The notes beneath the pieces are model-generated. The model made no database searches. It was not told the origin of the DNA and was given only the letters and a program-made list of their open reading frames with translations. From the NCBI RefSeq assembly GCF_001999335.1, contig NZ_MLHS01000040.1:21696-85695 (forward strand): 64,000 nt of DNA. The letters run 5' to 3'. The DNA comes from Rodentibacter sp. Ppn85 (GTDB lineage Bacteria > Pseudomonadota > Gammaproteobacteria > Enterobacterales > Pasteurellaceae). Made by a program: the position numbers and the translations under genes. Below, one piece after another: positions 30,636 through 40,621 of the stretch (positions are counted from its first letter, which is position 1; each line of letters starts with the position of its first letter).

Positions 30636-31883
30636 ATGAAAAATTTTTTATTTAAGCAAGGATTATCGGTTGTTTTTACCGGTTCGCTCATGCTTTTTCC
30701 ATCTGCATTATTGGCGAAGACAACCTTAAATGAAATTCTTCAACATGCTTTTGTGGCGGATCCGACTTTGGATGAGGCGAAAGCAAATATTGAAATGGCT
30801 AAAAGCCAAACTAAGGTTTCCGAGGCGGGACATTTGCCGATAGTGTCGGTTACGAATACCTCGGTGGCAAGCCAATACCATCGTGATACCAGTAACCGCC
30901 GTTCAGGGCCGGGGGTTAATGCCCGTTTAAATTTATATGCCTGGGGCGGTATCGAAGCTGAAATCGAACGGGATAAACATAGAGAAGGCTATTATCAGCA
31001 TAAATTAACCGAAACCAGAGAAATGATGGGGCAACAAATCGGGCAGCTGTATTTAACCGCATTACGTGCGAAAGATATGATTGCCGTCTATCGGGAAAGT
31101 CTGCAACGGCATAATAAAATTCTGAAGGATTTAACGGTTATTGCCGGTTATGATGAAGGACGTACTTTTGAAGTTAATGAAGCCCTATCACGTAAAAATC
31201 AAGTTGAGTCGAGTATTTTAATTCAACAACGTATTATGCATTCCGCCTTAAATCAGCTAAGACGTTATACCAAAGCGAAATTAACCGAACAGGATTTGGT
31301 CGATCCCTTTGAAAAAATAAACGTATCGGCGTTTATTAATCGTTTTCATAATCCGAAACTTGAACAAAATCCAAGCTATCTCGCACAACAGGAAGAGTCA
31401 GCCAGTGCCAGAGCTGCGGTGAAAGCAGCGAAAGCCAGACAATTACCGGCAATAAATCTAGAGGGAACGGCAAGCCGTCATAATCATGAAGTGTATATTA
31501 ATATGTCGTGGGATATTTATAATCCGGCGGCAAAATACAGCGAACAACAAAGTTACTATTCCCAAAAAGCGGCAGAGGCCAAGTTACGTGAAATTGAATT
31601 GAACATACAGGAACGTGCATTAACTTCCGAAGCAGATATGTTGCGCAACCAGCAGTTGATGAGTGTCACGAGAAAGCAGATTGGTCTGCAACGTAATGTT
31701 GTGAAAGATAATGAATTACAGTTTGAAGTAGCGGCGCGAAGTCTGATTAATTTATTGGATTCTTACCAAGATCTAACCGGCATACAAATCACAGAGGTGA
31801 CGGCACGCAATGATTTCAGAGATGCGGCGTTGCTATATCTTGCTTCACAGGCACGTATCACCCGGTGGGCAGGTAATAAATAA
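30636..31883 (+). CDS. T1SS outer-membrane channel (TolC/LapE-like)
   Basis: Outer-membrane efflux protein that forms the trimeric exit duct for the adhesin. In 415 aa: signal peptide ending near SALLAKT, then two copies of the OMF helix-rich repeat (begins LNEILQHAFVADPTLDEAKANIEMAK; second half begins near NPSYLAQQEESASARAAVKAAKARQLP) with ARLNLYAWGG in the barrel strand region and a C-terminal LINLLDSYQDLTGIQ. A dedicated channel gene besides any chromosomal tolC fits a self-contained T1SS. An uptake signal follows the stop directly. Confidence 0.88.
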   Translation: MKNFLFKQGLSVVFTGSLMLFPSALLAKTTLNEILQHAFVADPTLDEAKANIEMAKSQTKVSEAGHLPIVSVTNTSVASQYHRDTSNRRSGPGVNARLNLYAWGGIEAEIERDKHREGYYQHKLTETREMMGQQIGQLYLTALRAKDMIAVYRESLQRHNKILKDLTVIAGYDEGRTFEVNEALSRKNQVESSILIQQRIMHSALNQLRRYTKAKLTEQDLVDPFEKINVSAFINRFHNPKLEQNPSYLAQQEESASARAAVKAAKARQLPAINLEGTASRHNHEVYINMSWDIYNPAAKYSEQQSYYSQKAAEAKLREIELNIQERALTSEADMLRNQQLMSVTRKQIGLQRNVVKDNELQFEVAARSLINLLDSYQDLTGIQITEVTARNDFRDAALLYLASQARITRWAGNK

Positions 31884-31945
31884 AAGTGCGGTCAAATTTT
31901 GAGAAGTTTTGACCTGAACACTGGGGCTAAAAAACTATCGTGTAG

Positions 31946-32083
31946 GCATCTCCATTCCACATTGAATTTAACACCCTCATTTGTCCGTGGTGATATCATC
32001 GCAAAAATCGATTTAAAGATAGTAATAAGGTATTCATCGTTGGAGTTAACCCAAAACCATCTTATCGAAAGTATTTAAAGTAA
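31946..32083 (+). pseudogene. Unrecognised gene remnant between channel and exporter genes
   Basis: One frame from 31946 reads like protein (FHIEFNTLICPW, one TGA, then YHRKNRFKDSNKVFIVGVNP and KPSYRKYLK before a stop). The VFIVGVNP strand-loop looks like a genuine alpha/beta core, but I cannot name the family. It has no start codon or RBS and ends 10 bases before the exporter ATG, so it is a relic, not a working gene. Confidence 0.45.
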
Positions 32084-32093
32084 ACTTAATATT

Positions 32094-34322
32094 ATGAAAT
32101 CTATTATTGAACATTTGGCATTGGTCACGCAATTGCATGGCAATCCCGTTGCACAGGAGGCCTTAACGGCACAGGTTGTGCGGGATCGGGATTTAAACAT
32201 TAATTTCGCTTCATTAAGCGAGGTGTTAAGAACTTACGGGTTTGATAACCGAGTTTCCGAACGCAAACTGGAAGATATACCAAGCCTTGCCGTACCGATG
32301 ATGGCTATTTTGCATAATGAAGAAGCATTGGTGATTACCAAAATTGCTGGTAGCGGCAGAATGCGTGAGTTTACCGTGCGTCAATCCGATGCAGTGGAAA
32401 AGGTGTTGAGCTACGAGGAATTAAGCCGACTTTATTTAGGTTATTGTTGGTTTGTAAAGCCTAAAGTCGTGTCCGATATTCGTTCCGAACTACCGGAATA
32501 CCATATGCCTAAGGCCTGGTTCTGGAAAGTGATCTGGCGTTTTAAAGCCTATTACGGTCAAGTTGTGTTGGCGACTTTTATTATTAACTTTCTGGCGTTG
32601 GTTAGTTCGTTATACGTGATGAATGTGTATGATCGGGTTATTCCGAATAAAACCTATGAGACCTTATGGGCATTGAGTATTGGGGTTGTGCTTGCCATTA
32701 GTTTTGAATTTATGGCGAAAATGATTAGGGGACATTTAACCGATATTGCCGGTAAAAAAGCCGATTTGATTATTAGTGCGGCATTATTTAGACGAGTAAT
32801 GGCATTGCGTTTGATTGATAAACCGGCTTCCTCGGGCTCCTATGCAAATAACCTACGGGATTTTGAATCGGTGCGTGAGTTTATGACGAGCGCCAGTTTG
32901 TTAGTATTGGTCGATTTACCGTTCTTGCTGTTATTTGTTTTCGTTATTTATTTAGTCGGTGGGAAATTGGCGCTTGTGCCACTTGTGATTATTCCGACCG
33001 TTATTATTGTAGGCATTGCGATACAACCTAAATTAGCGGCAAAAATTAATGAATCCATGCGCGAGGGATCACAACGTCAGGGGCTGATTGTTGAAGCGTT
33101 AGACGGGATTGAAACCTTAAAAGCTAATAATGCGACTAACTGGGCGCAACAACGTTGGGATATGTATACGGCAAAAACCTCGGCATCGCAGATAAAAGTG
33201 AAAGATTTAAGTAACTTTGTGGTGAATTTCTCGGTTGCTTTGCAACAGTTGAATACGGTGTTTTTGGTAATTTTAGGGACATATTTAATTCATAGTCAGG
33301 ATGAAGCTAGCCGTATTACTATGGGGGCATTAATCGCGTCAGTGATTTTATCCGGCCGGGCTTTGGCTCCATTATCACAAATCGCCGGTCTTGCTACGCG
33401 TTTTCAGCAGGCGCGTTTAGCCTTAAAAGGTGTTGATGATATTATCAACCGCCCGATTGAGCGTGATGCAGAACGGAAATATATCACCTTAAAACAGGTA
33501 CAAGGCAAACTGAATTTTAACAATGTCAATTTCCAATACAATAAAGAAAGTGTTAATGCGCTGAATAAAGTGAATATTACGATTCAGCCCGGTGAAAAAG
33601 TGGCTATTTTAGGGCGGGTCGGCAGTGGTAAGAGTACCTTGTTAAAGTTGGCATCGGGGCTTTATGAACCGCAAAGCGGCGGTGTTACGTTGGATAATGT
33701 AGATCTTCGTCAAATTGATCCGAATTATGTACGTAATCAGATTTCACTGTTAGGGCAGGCTCCCCGTTTATTTTTAGGAACATTGCGTGAGAATCTGGAT
33801 ATTGCCCGCACGGATAATTTTTCCAGTGATCAGGAACTGGTCAACGCATTACGCCGTTTCGGTTTAGAAACGTTAGTCAATAGTCATCCTCGAGGATTGG
33901 ATATGCCTCTGGGTGAAAACGGTCAGGGCTTATCCGGCGGTCAGAAACAATTAGTGGCATTAGCACGTTTGACTATTAAAGATCCTCAAGTCGTTTTATT
34001 AGATGAACCGACCAGTGATTTAGATCAGGGATCGGAAGAAATGGTATTGCAGGCCTTGGGTCACTGGGTGCGTAATCGGACAATGATTGTTGTAACACAT
34101 CGTATGCAAGTGTTGAAACTGGTCAATCGCGTAATTGTAATGGAAAACGGAAAAGTCGTGATCGATGGTCCACGGGATGCCGTCTTGGCGCATTTACAGA
34201 AAAATGAACAACAGCAAAAAACGCTAAATCGGAACCAAAGCACTGAACATACCGAACAGGAAAACGGTTCTTCAGGAAAAGCAAACGGGCAAGCGACTGA
34301 ACAAGGAACAGAAAATGCATAA
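32094..34322 (+). CDS. T1SS ABC exporter with peptidase-like (CLD) domain
   Basis: Inner-membrane ATPase/permease that energises adhesin export, of the LapB/HlyB group. Seen in 742 aa: N-terminal C39-like domain (1 to about 135), in which the place of the catalytic cysteine reads LHGNPVAQEA, so it is an inactive substrate-binding domain and would not cut a leader; six membrane segments (about 155-430); nucleotide-binding domain with Walker A GRVGSGKST (507-515), LSGGQ (613-617) and VVLLDEPTSDLD. The Gln/Glu/Asn-rich tail after about 705 is low complexity. Overlaps the next gene by 8 bases. Confidence 0.92.
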   Translation: MKSIIEHLALVTQLHGNPVAQEALTAQVVRDRDLNINFASLSEVLRTYGFDNRVSERKLEDIPSLAVPMMAILHNEEALVITKIAGSGRMREFTVRQSDAVEKVLSYEELSRLYLGYCWFVKPKVVSDIRSELPEYHMPKAWFWKVIWRFKAYYGQVVLATFIINFLALVSSLYVMNVYDRVIPNKTYETLWALSIGVVLAISFEFMAKMIRGHLTDIAGKKADLIISAALFRRVMALRLIDKPASSGSYANNLRDFESVREFMTSASLLVLVDLPFLLLFVFVIYLVGGKLALVPLVIIPTVIIVGIAIQPKLAAKINESMREGSQRQGLIVEALDGIETLKANNATNWAQQRWDMYTAKTSASQIKVKDLSNFVVNFSVALQQLNTVFLVILGTYLIHSQDEASRITMGALIASVILSGRALAPLSQIAGLATRFQQARLALKGVDDIINRPIERDAERKYITLKQVQGKLNFNNVNFQYNKESVNALNKVNITIQPGEKVAILGRVGSGKSTLLKLASGLYEPQSGGVTLDNVDLRQIDPNYVRNQISLLGQAPRLFLGTLRENLDIARTDNFSSDQELVNALRRFGLETLVNSHPRGLDMPLGENGQGLSGGQKQLVALARLTIKDPQVVLLDEPTSDLDQGSEEMVLQALGHWVRNRTMIVVTHRMQVLKLVNRVIVMENGKVVIDGPRDAVLAHLQKNEQQQKTLNRNQSTEHTEQENGSSGKANGQATEQGTENA

Positions 34323-35538
34323 TAATGATGAAGTAAAAAAAGCGGATTTAGTATTAATTAACGATTTAAATGCCGCATTACAAACGGAAAAACATTGGGG
34401 TATTTTCTCGGTAATTATCCTGTTTGCTTTATTTTTGGTGATATTTGTTATTTGGGCGTATTTTAGCCCTCTAGAGGAAGTGACACGTGGGCAAGGTAGT
34501 GTGATTCCAAGTAGTCGCGAGCAGATTGTACAAAGTTTAGACCCGGGCATTATTCAGGAAATGAAAGTGAAAGAAGGAGACGTGGTTGAAAAAGGACAGG
34601 TTCTTTTAGTACTCGATGACACCCGAAGTTCGGCAATTTTGCGTGAGAGCGAAGCCAAAGTAGAGAGTTTACGCGGGATCGTTGCCCGATTGAGAGCTGA
34701 AAGTTCGGGCGAACCGTTGCAGTTTCCGGAAGATATTCCGCAAGAAATCAAAAATCGTGAAACGGCGGCTTATAACGCACGGCATAAAGCTATGCAAGAT
34801 GCAATTAGCGGATTAAGTCAAAGTAAAGCATTACTCGATCGTGAAATCAGTATTACTCAACCAATGGTGAAAAAAGGCGTGATGTCGGAAGTGGAATTGT
34901 TGAGAATGATGCGCCAATCTTCCGATTTGGCACAGCAGCTTTCCGAACGCCGTAATAAATATGTGACGGATGCCAGTAATGAATTGGTGCAGACTGAATC
35001 GGAATTAGCTCAGGCTCGTGAGAATATGGTGATGCGTGCCGATCCGGTAGAACGTTCGCAAATTAAAGCGCCGTTGCGCGGTGTGGTAAAAAATATTCGG
35101 ATTAATACGGTAGGCGGTGTTGTGCAGGCAGGGCAGGATATTTTAGAGATCGTACCCTTGGATGAAGCTTTGTTGGTGCAGGCCTATATTAGCCCGAAAG
35201 ATGTTGCGTTTATCCGCCCCGAACAACCGGCATTAGTTAAAATAAGCGCCTATGATTATGCGATTTACGGCGGGCTGGAAGGTAAAGTTGAATTAATCAG
35301 TCCGGATACATTGCAGGATGAACGCCGACGTAATGAGCTGAATTTGAATCCGGATCAGGCGTACTACCGAATTTTAGTGAAAACTGATGGTAATCATATC
35401 ACCGACCGTAACGGTAATCGTTTAGATATTACACCGGGGATGACCGCTACCGTTGATATTAAAACCGGCGAAAAAACGGTGTTTCAATACTTGATCAAGC
35501 CGATTACAAGGATGAAGCAGGCGCTACAGGAAAGATAA
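34315..35538 (+). CDS. T1SS membrane fusion protein (HlyD/LapC family)
   Basis: Periplasmic adaptor linking the ABC exporter to the outer-membrane channel. In 407 aa: short cytoplasmic N-terminus, membrane helix about 29-50, lipoyl-like half (GQGSVIPSSREQIVQSLDPG, MKVKEGDVVEKGQVLLVLDD), long coiled coil with a conserved YNARH, second lipoyl half (IKAPLRGVVKNI, GGVVQAGQDILEIVP) and the HlyD C-terminal GMTATVDIKTGEKTVFQYLIKPI. The ATG overlaps the end of the exporter gene, so the two are translationally coupled. A degenerate uptake signal follows. Confidence 0.93.
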   Translation: MHNNDEVKKADLVLINDLNAALQTEKHWGIFSVIILFALFLVIFVIWAYFSPLEEVTRGQGSVIPSSREQIVQSLDPGIIQEMKVKEGDVVEKGQVLLVLDDTRSSAILRESEAKVESLRGIVARLRAESSGEPLQFPEDIPQEIKNRETAAYNARHKAMQDAISGLSQSKALLDREISITQPMVKKGVMSEVELLRMMRQSSDLAQQLSERRNKYVTDASNELVQTESELAQARENMVMRADPVERSQIKAPLRGVVKNIRINTVGGVVQAGQDILEIVPLDEALLVQAYISPKDVAFIRPEQPALVKISAYDYAIYGGLEGKVELISPDTLQDERRRNELNLNPDQAYYRILVKTDGNHITDRNGNRLDITPGMTATVDIKTGEKTVFQYLIKPITRMKQALQER

Positions 35539-35888
35539 AGTGTGGTAGATTTTTCCGATAAATGATTAGTTTCCATTACTGATGGGATTCCGACCGAATG
35601 CTGATAGACTCAGATACCCAAGTATAGCCTCTATCGTTCGTATCATACCAAATACATTGGTGCCCCGTTAGTGAAGGTATGGCAGATTGAGCTGTTGCAA
35701 AAAAACACCGCCGAAAATGACCGCACTTTCATACAAGAGTGAATATGTCGGTGAAATTTGAGGGAAAAGAAATGCCTTTCGCGATTTGAGATCGGAAAGG
35801 CATTAAAATTGGTTGCGGTTTTAGGGTTTTGTATAACTGTTACATAATACCGGAATTTCTAACTGCACTTTTTCTTGGCTAAAAAGAA
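35539..35888. other. Intergenic region after the T1SS genes
   Basis: 350 bases without a working gene. A 43-codon stretch 35602-35742 (TQIPKYSLYRSYHTKYIG continuing to VWQIELLQKN) reads like a protein tail but has no start or RBS; I do not recognise it. An uptake signal lies at about 35719, and the yajQ terminator at 35771-35804. Confidence 0.5.
35771..35804 (-). terminator. Terminator of yajQ
   Basis: AATGCCTTTC and GAAAGGCATT form a 10-bp stem with a 14-base loop. On the minus strand it is followed by TTCTTTTCCC, downstream of the yajQ stop. Confidence 0.65.
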
Positions 35889-36389
<501 letters not shown>

Positions 36390-36398
36390 CTATTAACG

Positions 36399-37343
36399 TT
36401 AAATTCTATCTTTCGCACTTAAAAGACACAAAAGTGCGGTTAAGTCGGCGAAGTTTACCACAATTTGTGCTTGTTGTTGCACTTTGGGCTTGGCATGGAA
36501 AGCAATACCTAATCCGGCTACCTTCATCATGGCTAAATCATTAGCGCCGTCACCAATAGCAAGGGTATTTTCAGCGCTAATACTGTATTCATCGCGTAAA
36601 CGCTGAAGTGTGTAGGCTTTATATTGTGCATCGACAACATCACCTTTGATTAAGCCTGTCAGTTTGCCATCTACAATATCAAATTGATTGGATACGGCAT
36701 AGTCTAACTTTAATAAATCTTTCAAATAATCTGCAAAGTAAGTAAAACCGCCTGAGGCAATGGCTGTTTTCCACCCGTGTTTTTGTAAGATTTTAAGGGT
36801 TTCTTGCAAACCGGGCATTAAGGGTAAATTTGCCCGAACTTCTTGTAAAATACTTTCCGGTGCATTTTTTAATGTGCCGACCCGACGACGTAAACTCTGT
36901 TCAAAATCCAGTTCGCCCCGCATTGCGCTTTCGGTAATTGCGGACACTAATTTCCCGGTGCCGGCAAGCTTGGCGATTTCATCAATACATTCAATTTGGA
37001 TGGCGGTAGAATCCATATCCATCACTAATAACCCCGGCTCTGACAATTTCGTTTCGAAGTTGAGGCGGGCAATATCTAAACCTAGCTCGTGAGCAATAGA
37101 AAGGAAAGTATCTTGCCATTCCCCTTGAAGTAACACTACTGTATTTTTCGCGACATTCCAAGCATCAAAACACTGAAAATTTTGACCGCACTTTTGCTGA
37201 AACAGAGTCAGTACGGAAAGGTTTAATTGTGTGCCGTAGAGAATGAAATTATCAGTTAATAAGGTAAGGCGGGATTCGGGCAAAAGTGTGGTTGGTAATA
37301 TTGGGTATTTTTGTGTAATGCTTGCAAGGTTTTGAATTTGCAT
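36399..37343 (-). CDS. serB: Phosphoserine phosphatase
   Basis: Last step of serine synthesis; dephosphorylates L-phosphoserine. HAD-superfamily enzyme of 314 aa with nucleophile motif DMDSTAIQIECIDEIA, motif II Ser in AIASGGFTYF and motif III/IV GDGANDLAMM. The N-terminal third is the variable regulatory region of SerB. Uptake signals lie inside both ends of the gene (36433, 37187). Divergent from the smp-like gene, as in E. coli. Confidence 0.95.
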   Translation of the reverse strand: MQIQNLASITQKYPILPTTLLPESRLTLLTDNFILYGTQLNLSVLTLFQQKCGQNFQCFDAWNVAKNTVVLLQGEWQDTFLSIAHELGLDIARLNFETKLSEPGLLVMDMDSTAIQIECIDEIAKLAGTGKLVSAITESAMRGELDFEQSLRRRVGTLKNAPESILQEVRANLPLMPGLQETLKILQKHGWKTAIASGGFTYFADYLKDLLKLDYAVSNQFDIVDGKLTGLIKGDVVDAQYKAYTLQRLRDEYSISAENTLAIGDGANDLAMMKVAGLGIAFHAKPKVQQQAQIVVNFADLTALLCLLSAKDRI

Positions 37344-37411
37344 AGAAAATCCTGTAAATTATAAAATCAAAACTATTCTAGCCGATTTAAGGGCGAATTG
37401 GGGAAAATAAC

Positions 37412-38080
37412 TTGCATTTAATCAAAGAAAAATTAACAAAATCCGTGATGCTGGTGCTGATTGTGATTTTTTGCTTTGCTGCGTTGGCGATAATTTTATT
37501 TGGTATTCAGCAATTTAAAATAGGTTCACAGTTTGCCAATGTAAATCAGGTGTTTAATCTATCTCATATTCTCGTACGCCAACAAGCAAATTTGTTTTCT
37601 GTGCTACTAGTTAATAATGCACAATCTGAAAAACTGACGGAAAATTTAGATAATTTTGTGCAAGAGCATTTTGTGTTGGACGCCTCAATTTACAATGCAC
37701 AAGGCAAATTATTAGCACAAAGTACGGGCTCGGAAAGTTTACGTTTGCGTTTAGGGCTTGAAACCAATGAGGAAGAAAATACTAACCAGCAAATTGTTGA
37801 ACCGATTTATTCTAATATGGGTATTCAAGGTTTTTTACGTGTCACCTTTGACGGGCAATATGCGCAAACCTCCCAAAGTAAAATTAATCAAATTTTTCGT
37901 CAACTTTACGGTGAGCTGATTGTGGTATTTTTATTAGGCGTGGTATTGGCGAGTTCTATTCACTATTTTTTAAGCCATTATCGTCGTGCTTATCGCAAAG
38001 CGAATGAACCTAAAAAAACACTCAATTTACCGATTAAATCTAATATTCAACGGTATCATCAAAGACGGCGTAGAACATAA
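37412..38080 (+). CDS. smp: Smp-family membrane protein (YtjB-like)
   Basis: Inner-membrane protein of unknown function found beside serB in gammaproteobacteria. In 222 aa: membrane helix about 12-34, a periplasmic domain containing LDASIYNAQGKLLAQS and QQIVEPIY, a second helix about 168-188, and a basic tail ending RRRRT. It starts with TTG (MHLIKEKLTKS), chosen because it supplies the positive N-terminus before the helix; the in-frame ATG at codon 13 would cut into it. No strong RBS. Confidence 0.8.
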   Translation: MHLIKEKLTKSVMLVLIVIFCFAALAIILFGIQQFKIGSQFANVNQVFNLSHILVRQQANLFSVLLVNNAQSEKLTENLDNFVQEHFVLDASIYNAQGKLLAQSTGSESLRLRLGLETNEEENTNQQIVEPIYSNMGIQGFLRVTFDGQYAQTSQSKINQIFRQLYGELIVVFLLGVVLASSIHYFLSHYRRAYRKANEPKKTLNLPIKSNIQRYHQRRRRT

Positions 38081-38185
38081 TTTACGATAGATCATAGATA
38101 TTGCATAAAATTTCAATTATTTTGCCTAAATGACGAAATAAATAAGGTAGAATAGGCAACAATTTACTTTAGACAGGAGAATAAT

Positions 38186-40183
38186 ATGGCAACTCGCAGA
38201 CAATTAGCCAATGCAATCCGTTTCTTATCTATGGATGCGGTACAAAAAGCAAAATCAGGTCATCCGGGAGCCCCGATGGGAATGGCAGATATTGCCGAAG
38301 TGTTATGGCGTGATTTTTTAAAACATAATCCGACTAATCCTAAGTGGGCGGATCGCGACCGTTTTGTTTTGTCTAACGGGCATGGTTCAATGTTGATTTA
38401 TAGCTTGTTGCATTTAACCGGTTATGATCTTTCGATTGAAGATTTGAAACAATTCCGTCAATTACATTCAAAAACACCGGGCCATCCGGAATACGGCTAT
38501 GCACCGGGCGTTGAAACCACAACCGGCCCGCTAGGTCAAGGGATTACCAATGCGGTGGGGATGGCGATTGCAGAAAAAACGTTAGGTGGTCAATTTAACC
38601 GTGAAGGTCATGATATTGTCGATCACTACACCTATGTGTTTTTAGGCGACGGTTGTTTAATGGAAGGGATTTCTCACGAGGCTTGTTCTTTAGCCGGTAC
38701 GCTCGGTTTAGGTAAATTAATTGCTTTCTATGATGACAATAATATCTCCATTGACGGTCATGTTGACGGTTGGTTTAGCGATGATACGGCAGCCCGTTTT
38801 GAAGCTTACGGTTGGCAGGTTATTCGTAATGTAGACGGCCATGATGCGGAACAAATTCGTGCTGCTACCATTCTTGCTCAAGCAGAAAAAGAGAAACCGA
38901 CTTTAATTATTTGTAAAACCGTGATTGGCTTTGGATCACCGAATAAGTCCGGCTCTCATGATAGTCACGGCGCACCGTTGGGTGATGAAGAAATTGCATT
39001 AACCCGTCAAGCGTTAAATTGGGATTATGCACCGTTTGAAATTCCTGCGGAATATTATGCCGAGTGGGATGCAAAAGCAAAAGGCATGGTAGCGGAAAAA
39101 TCTTGGGAAGAAAAATTTGCCGCATACGAAAAAGTCTATCCGGAATTGGCAGCAGAGTTTAAACGCCGTATGGCCGGAGAATTACCGACAGATTGGTCAA
39201 AATATTCTCAAGCCTTCATTGAAAAATTACAAGCAAATCCGGCGAGCATTGCAAGCCGTAAAGCCTCACAAAATGCAATTGAAGCCTATGCACAGGTGTT
39301 ACCTGAGTTTTTAGGTGGTTCGGCAGATCTAGCAAGCTCTAATTTAACTTTATGGAGCGGTTCAAAACCAATCCGTGCAAATGAAAATGTTGGTGGCAAC
39401 TACATCAACTATGGTGTGCGTGAATTTGGTATGTCTGCTATAATGAACGGTATTGCTTTACACGGTGGTTTCATTCCTTATGGGGCGACTTTCTTAATGT
39501 TCTATGAATACGCTCACAATGCGGTGCGTATGGCAGCATTAATGAAACAACGCGCATTGTTTGTTTACACCCACGATTCTATCGGCTTAGGCGAAGACGG
39601 TCCGACCCACCAACCTGTTGAGCAAACCGCTTCATTACGCTTAATTCCAAATCTTGAAACTTGGAGACCTTGCGATCAAGTTGAATCGGCAGTGGCGTGG
39701 CAACAAGCGGTAGAGCGTCAGGATGGTCCGAGTGCATTAATCTTCACCCGTCAAAACCTTGCTCAAATAGACCGCACTTCTGAACAATTATTCAATGTTG
39801 CGCGTGGTGCATATATCTTAAAAGATTGCAACGGCACGCCGGATTTAATCTTGATTGCGACAGGTTCGGAAGTTGAACTCGCTGTCAAAGCGGCAGAAGT
39901 ACTTGCGGCGGAAGGTAAAAACGTGCGTGTGGTTTCTATGCCAAGTACCAACCGTTTTGATAAACAAGACGAAGCGTATCGTGAAAGTGTTTTACCTTCT
40001 TCTGTCTCTAAGCGTGTAGCGATTGAAGCGGGTATTTCCGATTTCTGGTACAAATACGTAGGCTTTGGTGGTCGTATTGTGGGTATGAATTCATTCGGTG
40101 AATCGGCACCGGCTGATCAATTATTCAAATTATTTGGCTTCACCGTAGATAACGTAGTGGCGAAGGCAAAAGAAATTTTGTAG
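38186..40183 (+). CDS. tktA: Transketolase
   Basis: Thiamine-diphosphate enzyme of the pentose phosphate pathway that moves two-carbon units between sugar phosphates. The 665 aa match E. coli TktA. Seen: [29 protein letters not shown], the ThDP motif [13 protein letters not shown], and the pyrimidine domain with [17 protein letters not shown] and [20 protein letters not shown] precedes the ATG. An uptake signal lies inside near 39769. Confidence 0.96.
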   Translation: MATRRQLANAIRFLSMDAVQKAKSGHPGAPMGMADIAEVLWRDFLKHNPTNPKWADRDRFVLSNGHGSMLIYSLLHLTGYDLSIEDLKQFRQLHSKTPGHPEYGYAPGVETTTGPLGQGITNAVGMAIAEKTLGGQFNREGHDIVDHYTYVFLGDGCLMEGISHEACSLAGTLGLGKLIAFYDDNNISIDGHVDGWFSDDTAARFEAYGWQVIRNVDGHDAEQIRAATILAQAEKEKPTLIICKTVIGFGSPNKSGSHDSHGAPLGDEEIALTRQALNWDYAPFEIPAEYYAEWDAKAKGMVAEKSWEEKFAAYEKVYPELAAEFKRRMAGELPTDWSKYSQAFIEKLQANPASIASRKASQNAIEAYAQVLPEFLGGSADLASSNLTLWSGSKPIRANENVGGNYINYGVREFGMSAIMNGIALHGGFIPYGATFLMFYEYAHNAVRMAALMKQRALFVYTHDSIGLGEDGPTHQPVEQTASLRLIPNLETWRPCDQVESAVAWQQAVERQDGPSALIFTRQNLAQIDRTSEQLFNVARGAYILKDCNGTPDLILIATGSEVELAVKAAEVLAAEGKNVRVVSMPSTNRFDKQDEAYRESVLPSSVSKRVAIEAGISDFWYKYVGFGGRIVGMNSFGESAPADQLFKLFGFTVDNVVAKAKEIL

Positions 40184-40200
40184 TTGTTTTTCGCTAAAAT

Positions 40201-40242
40201 TAAAGTGCGGTTGAAAAAATAGTATTTTTTGACCGCACTTTA
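40201..40242 (+). terminator. Uptake-signal-pair terminator after tktA
   Basis: AAAGTGCGGT and ACCGCACTTTA in inverted orientation with A/T-rich inner arms (GAAAAAAT and ATTTTTTG) form a long hairpin, then TTTTT. It doubles as two uptake signals. Confidence 0.85.
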
Positions 40243-40336
40243 TTTTTCCTCTATTTCCGACAATTGATCAATTTCATTGATTTTGTTAGAATCCGCCCGG
40301 TTTTTCCTGATATATCAGTGGAAAATGAGTTCGGAT

Positions 40337-40540
40337 GAAGGTAGCTGGAGAGTAGGGAATTAACCCTACGCCGACGATGTAAAATCTTTCAGGCGCACGT
40401 AAGTGCAGGGACTGTTACTGGACGAACCCTTGGAGAGATCCATTGCACAATAGTGTAAATGGACGCCGAAGGCGCAAAAGAGCGGTTGTTTTTAACACCG
40501 TTTTTCAAACGCTCAGGCAAAAGGACAGGGGCTAAAAGAC
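40337..40540 (+). ncRNA. Tandem glycine riboswitch
   Basis: Two glycine aptamers in series. Aptamer 1, about 40344-40422, has GGAGAG, CGCCGACGATG, TTTCAGGCGCA and GGGACTG. Aptamer 2, about 40425-40533, has GGAGAGATC, GGACGCCGAAGG, CTCAGGCAAAAGGACAGG. The short linker between them is typical of cooperative glycine riboswitches. It sits in the leader of the AGCS symporter gene. The effect (on or off) cannot be read directly; no clear T-run terminator follows, so control of translation or of a less obvious terminator is possible. Confidence 0.93.
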
Positions 40541-40621
40541 AATCTGTATTTTTCTTTCTTCTCACGGATGCTTTTCGTCTCCTTGTCGCGTTTATTGGTT
40601 TTTAGACGACGAGGAATCACA

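Noticed and set aside
40568..40621. Upstream start for the AGCS symporter
   Set aside because: Adds a basic leader absent from the family and lies in the riboswitch leader; ATG 40622 has a good RBS.
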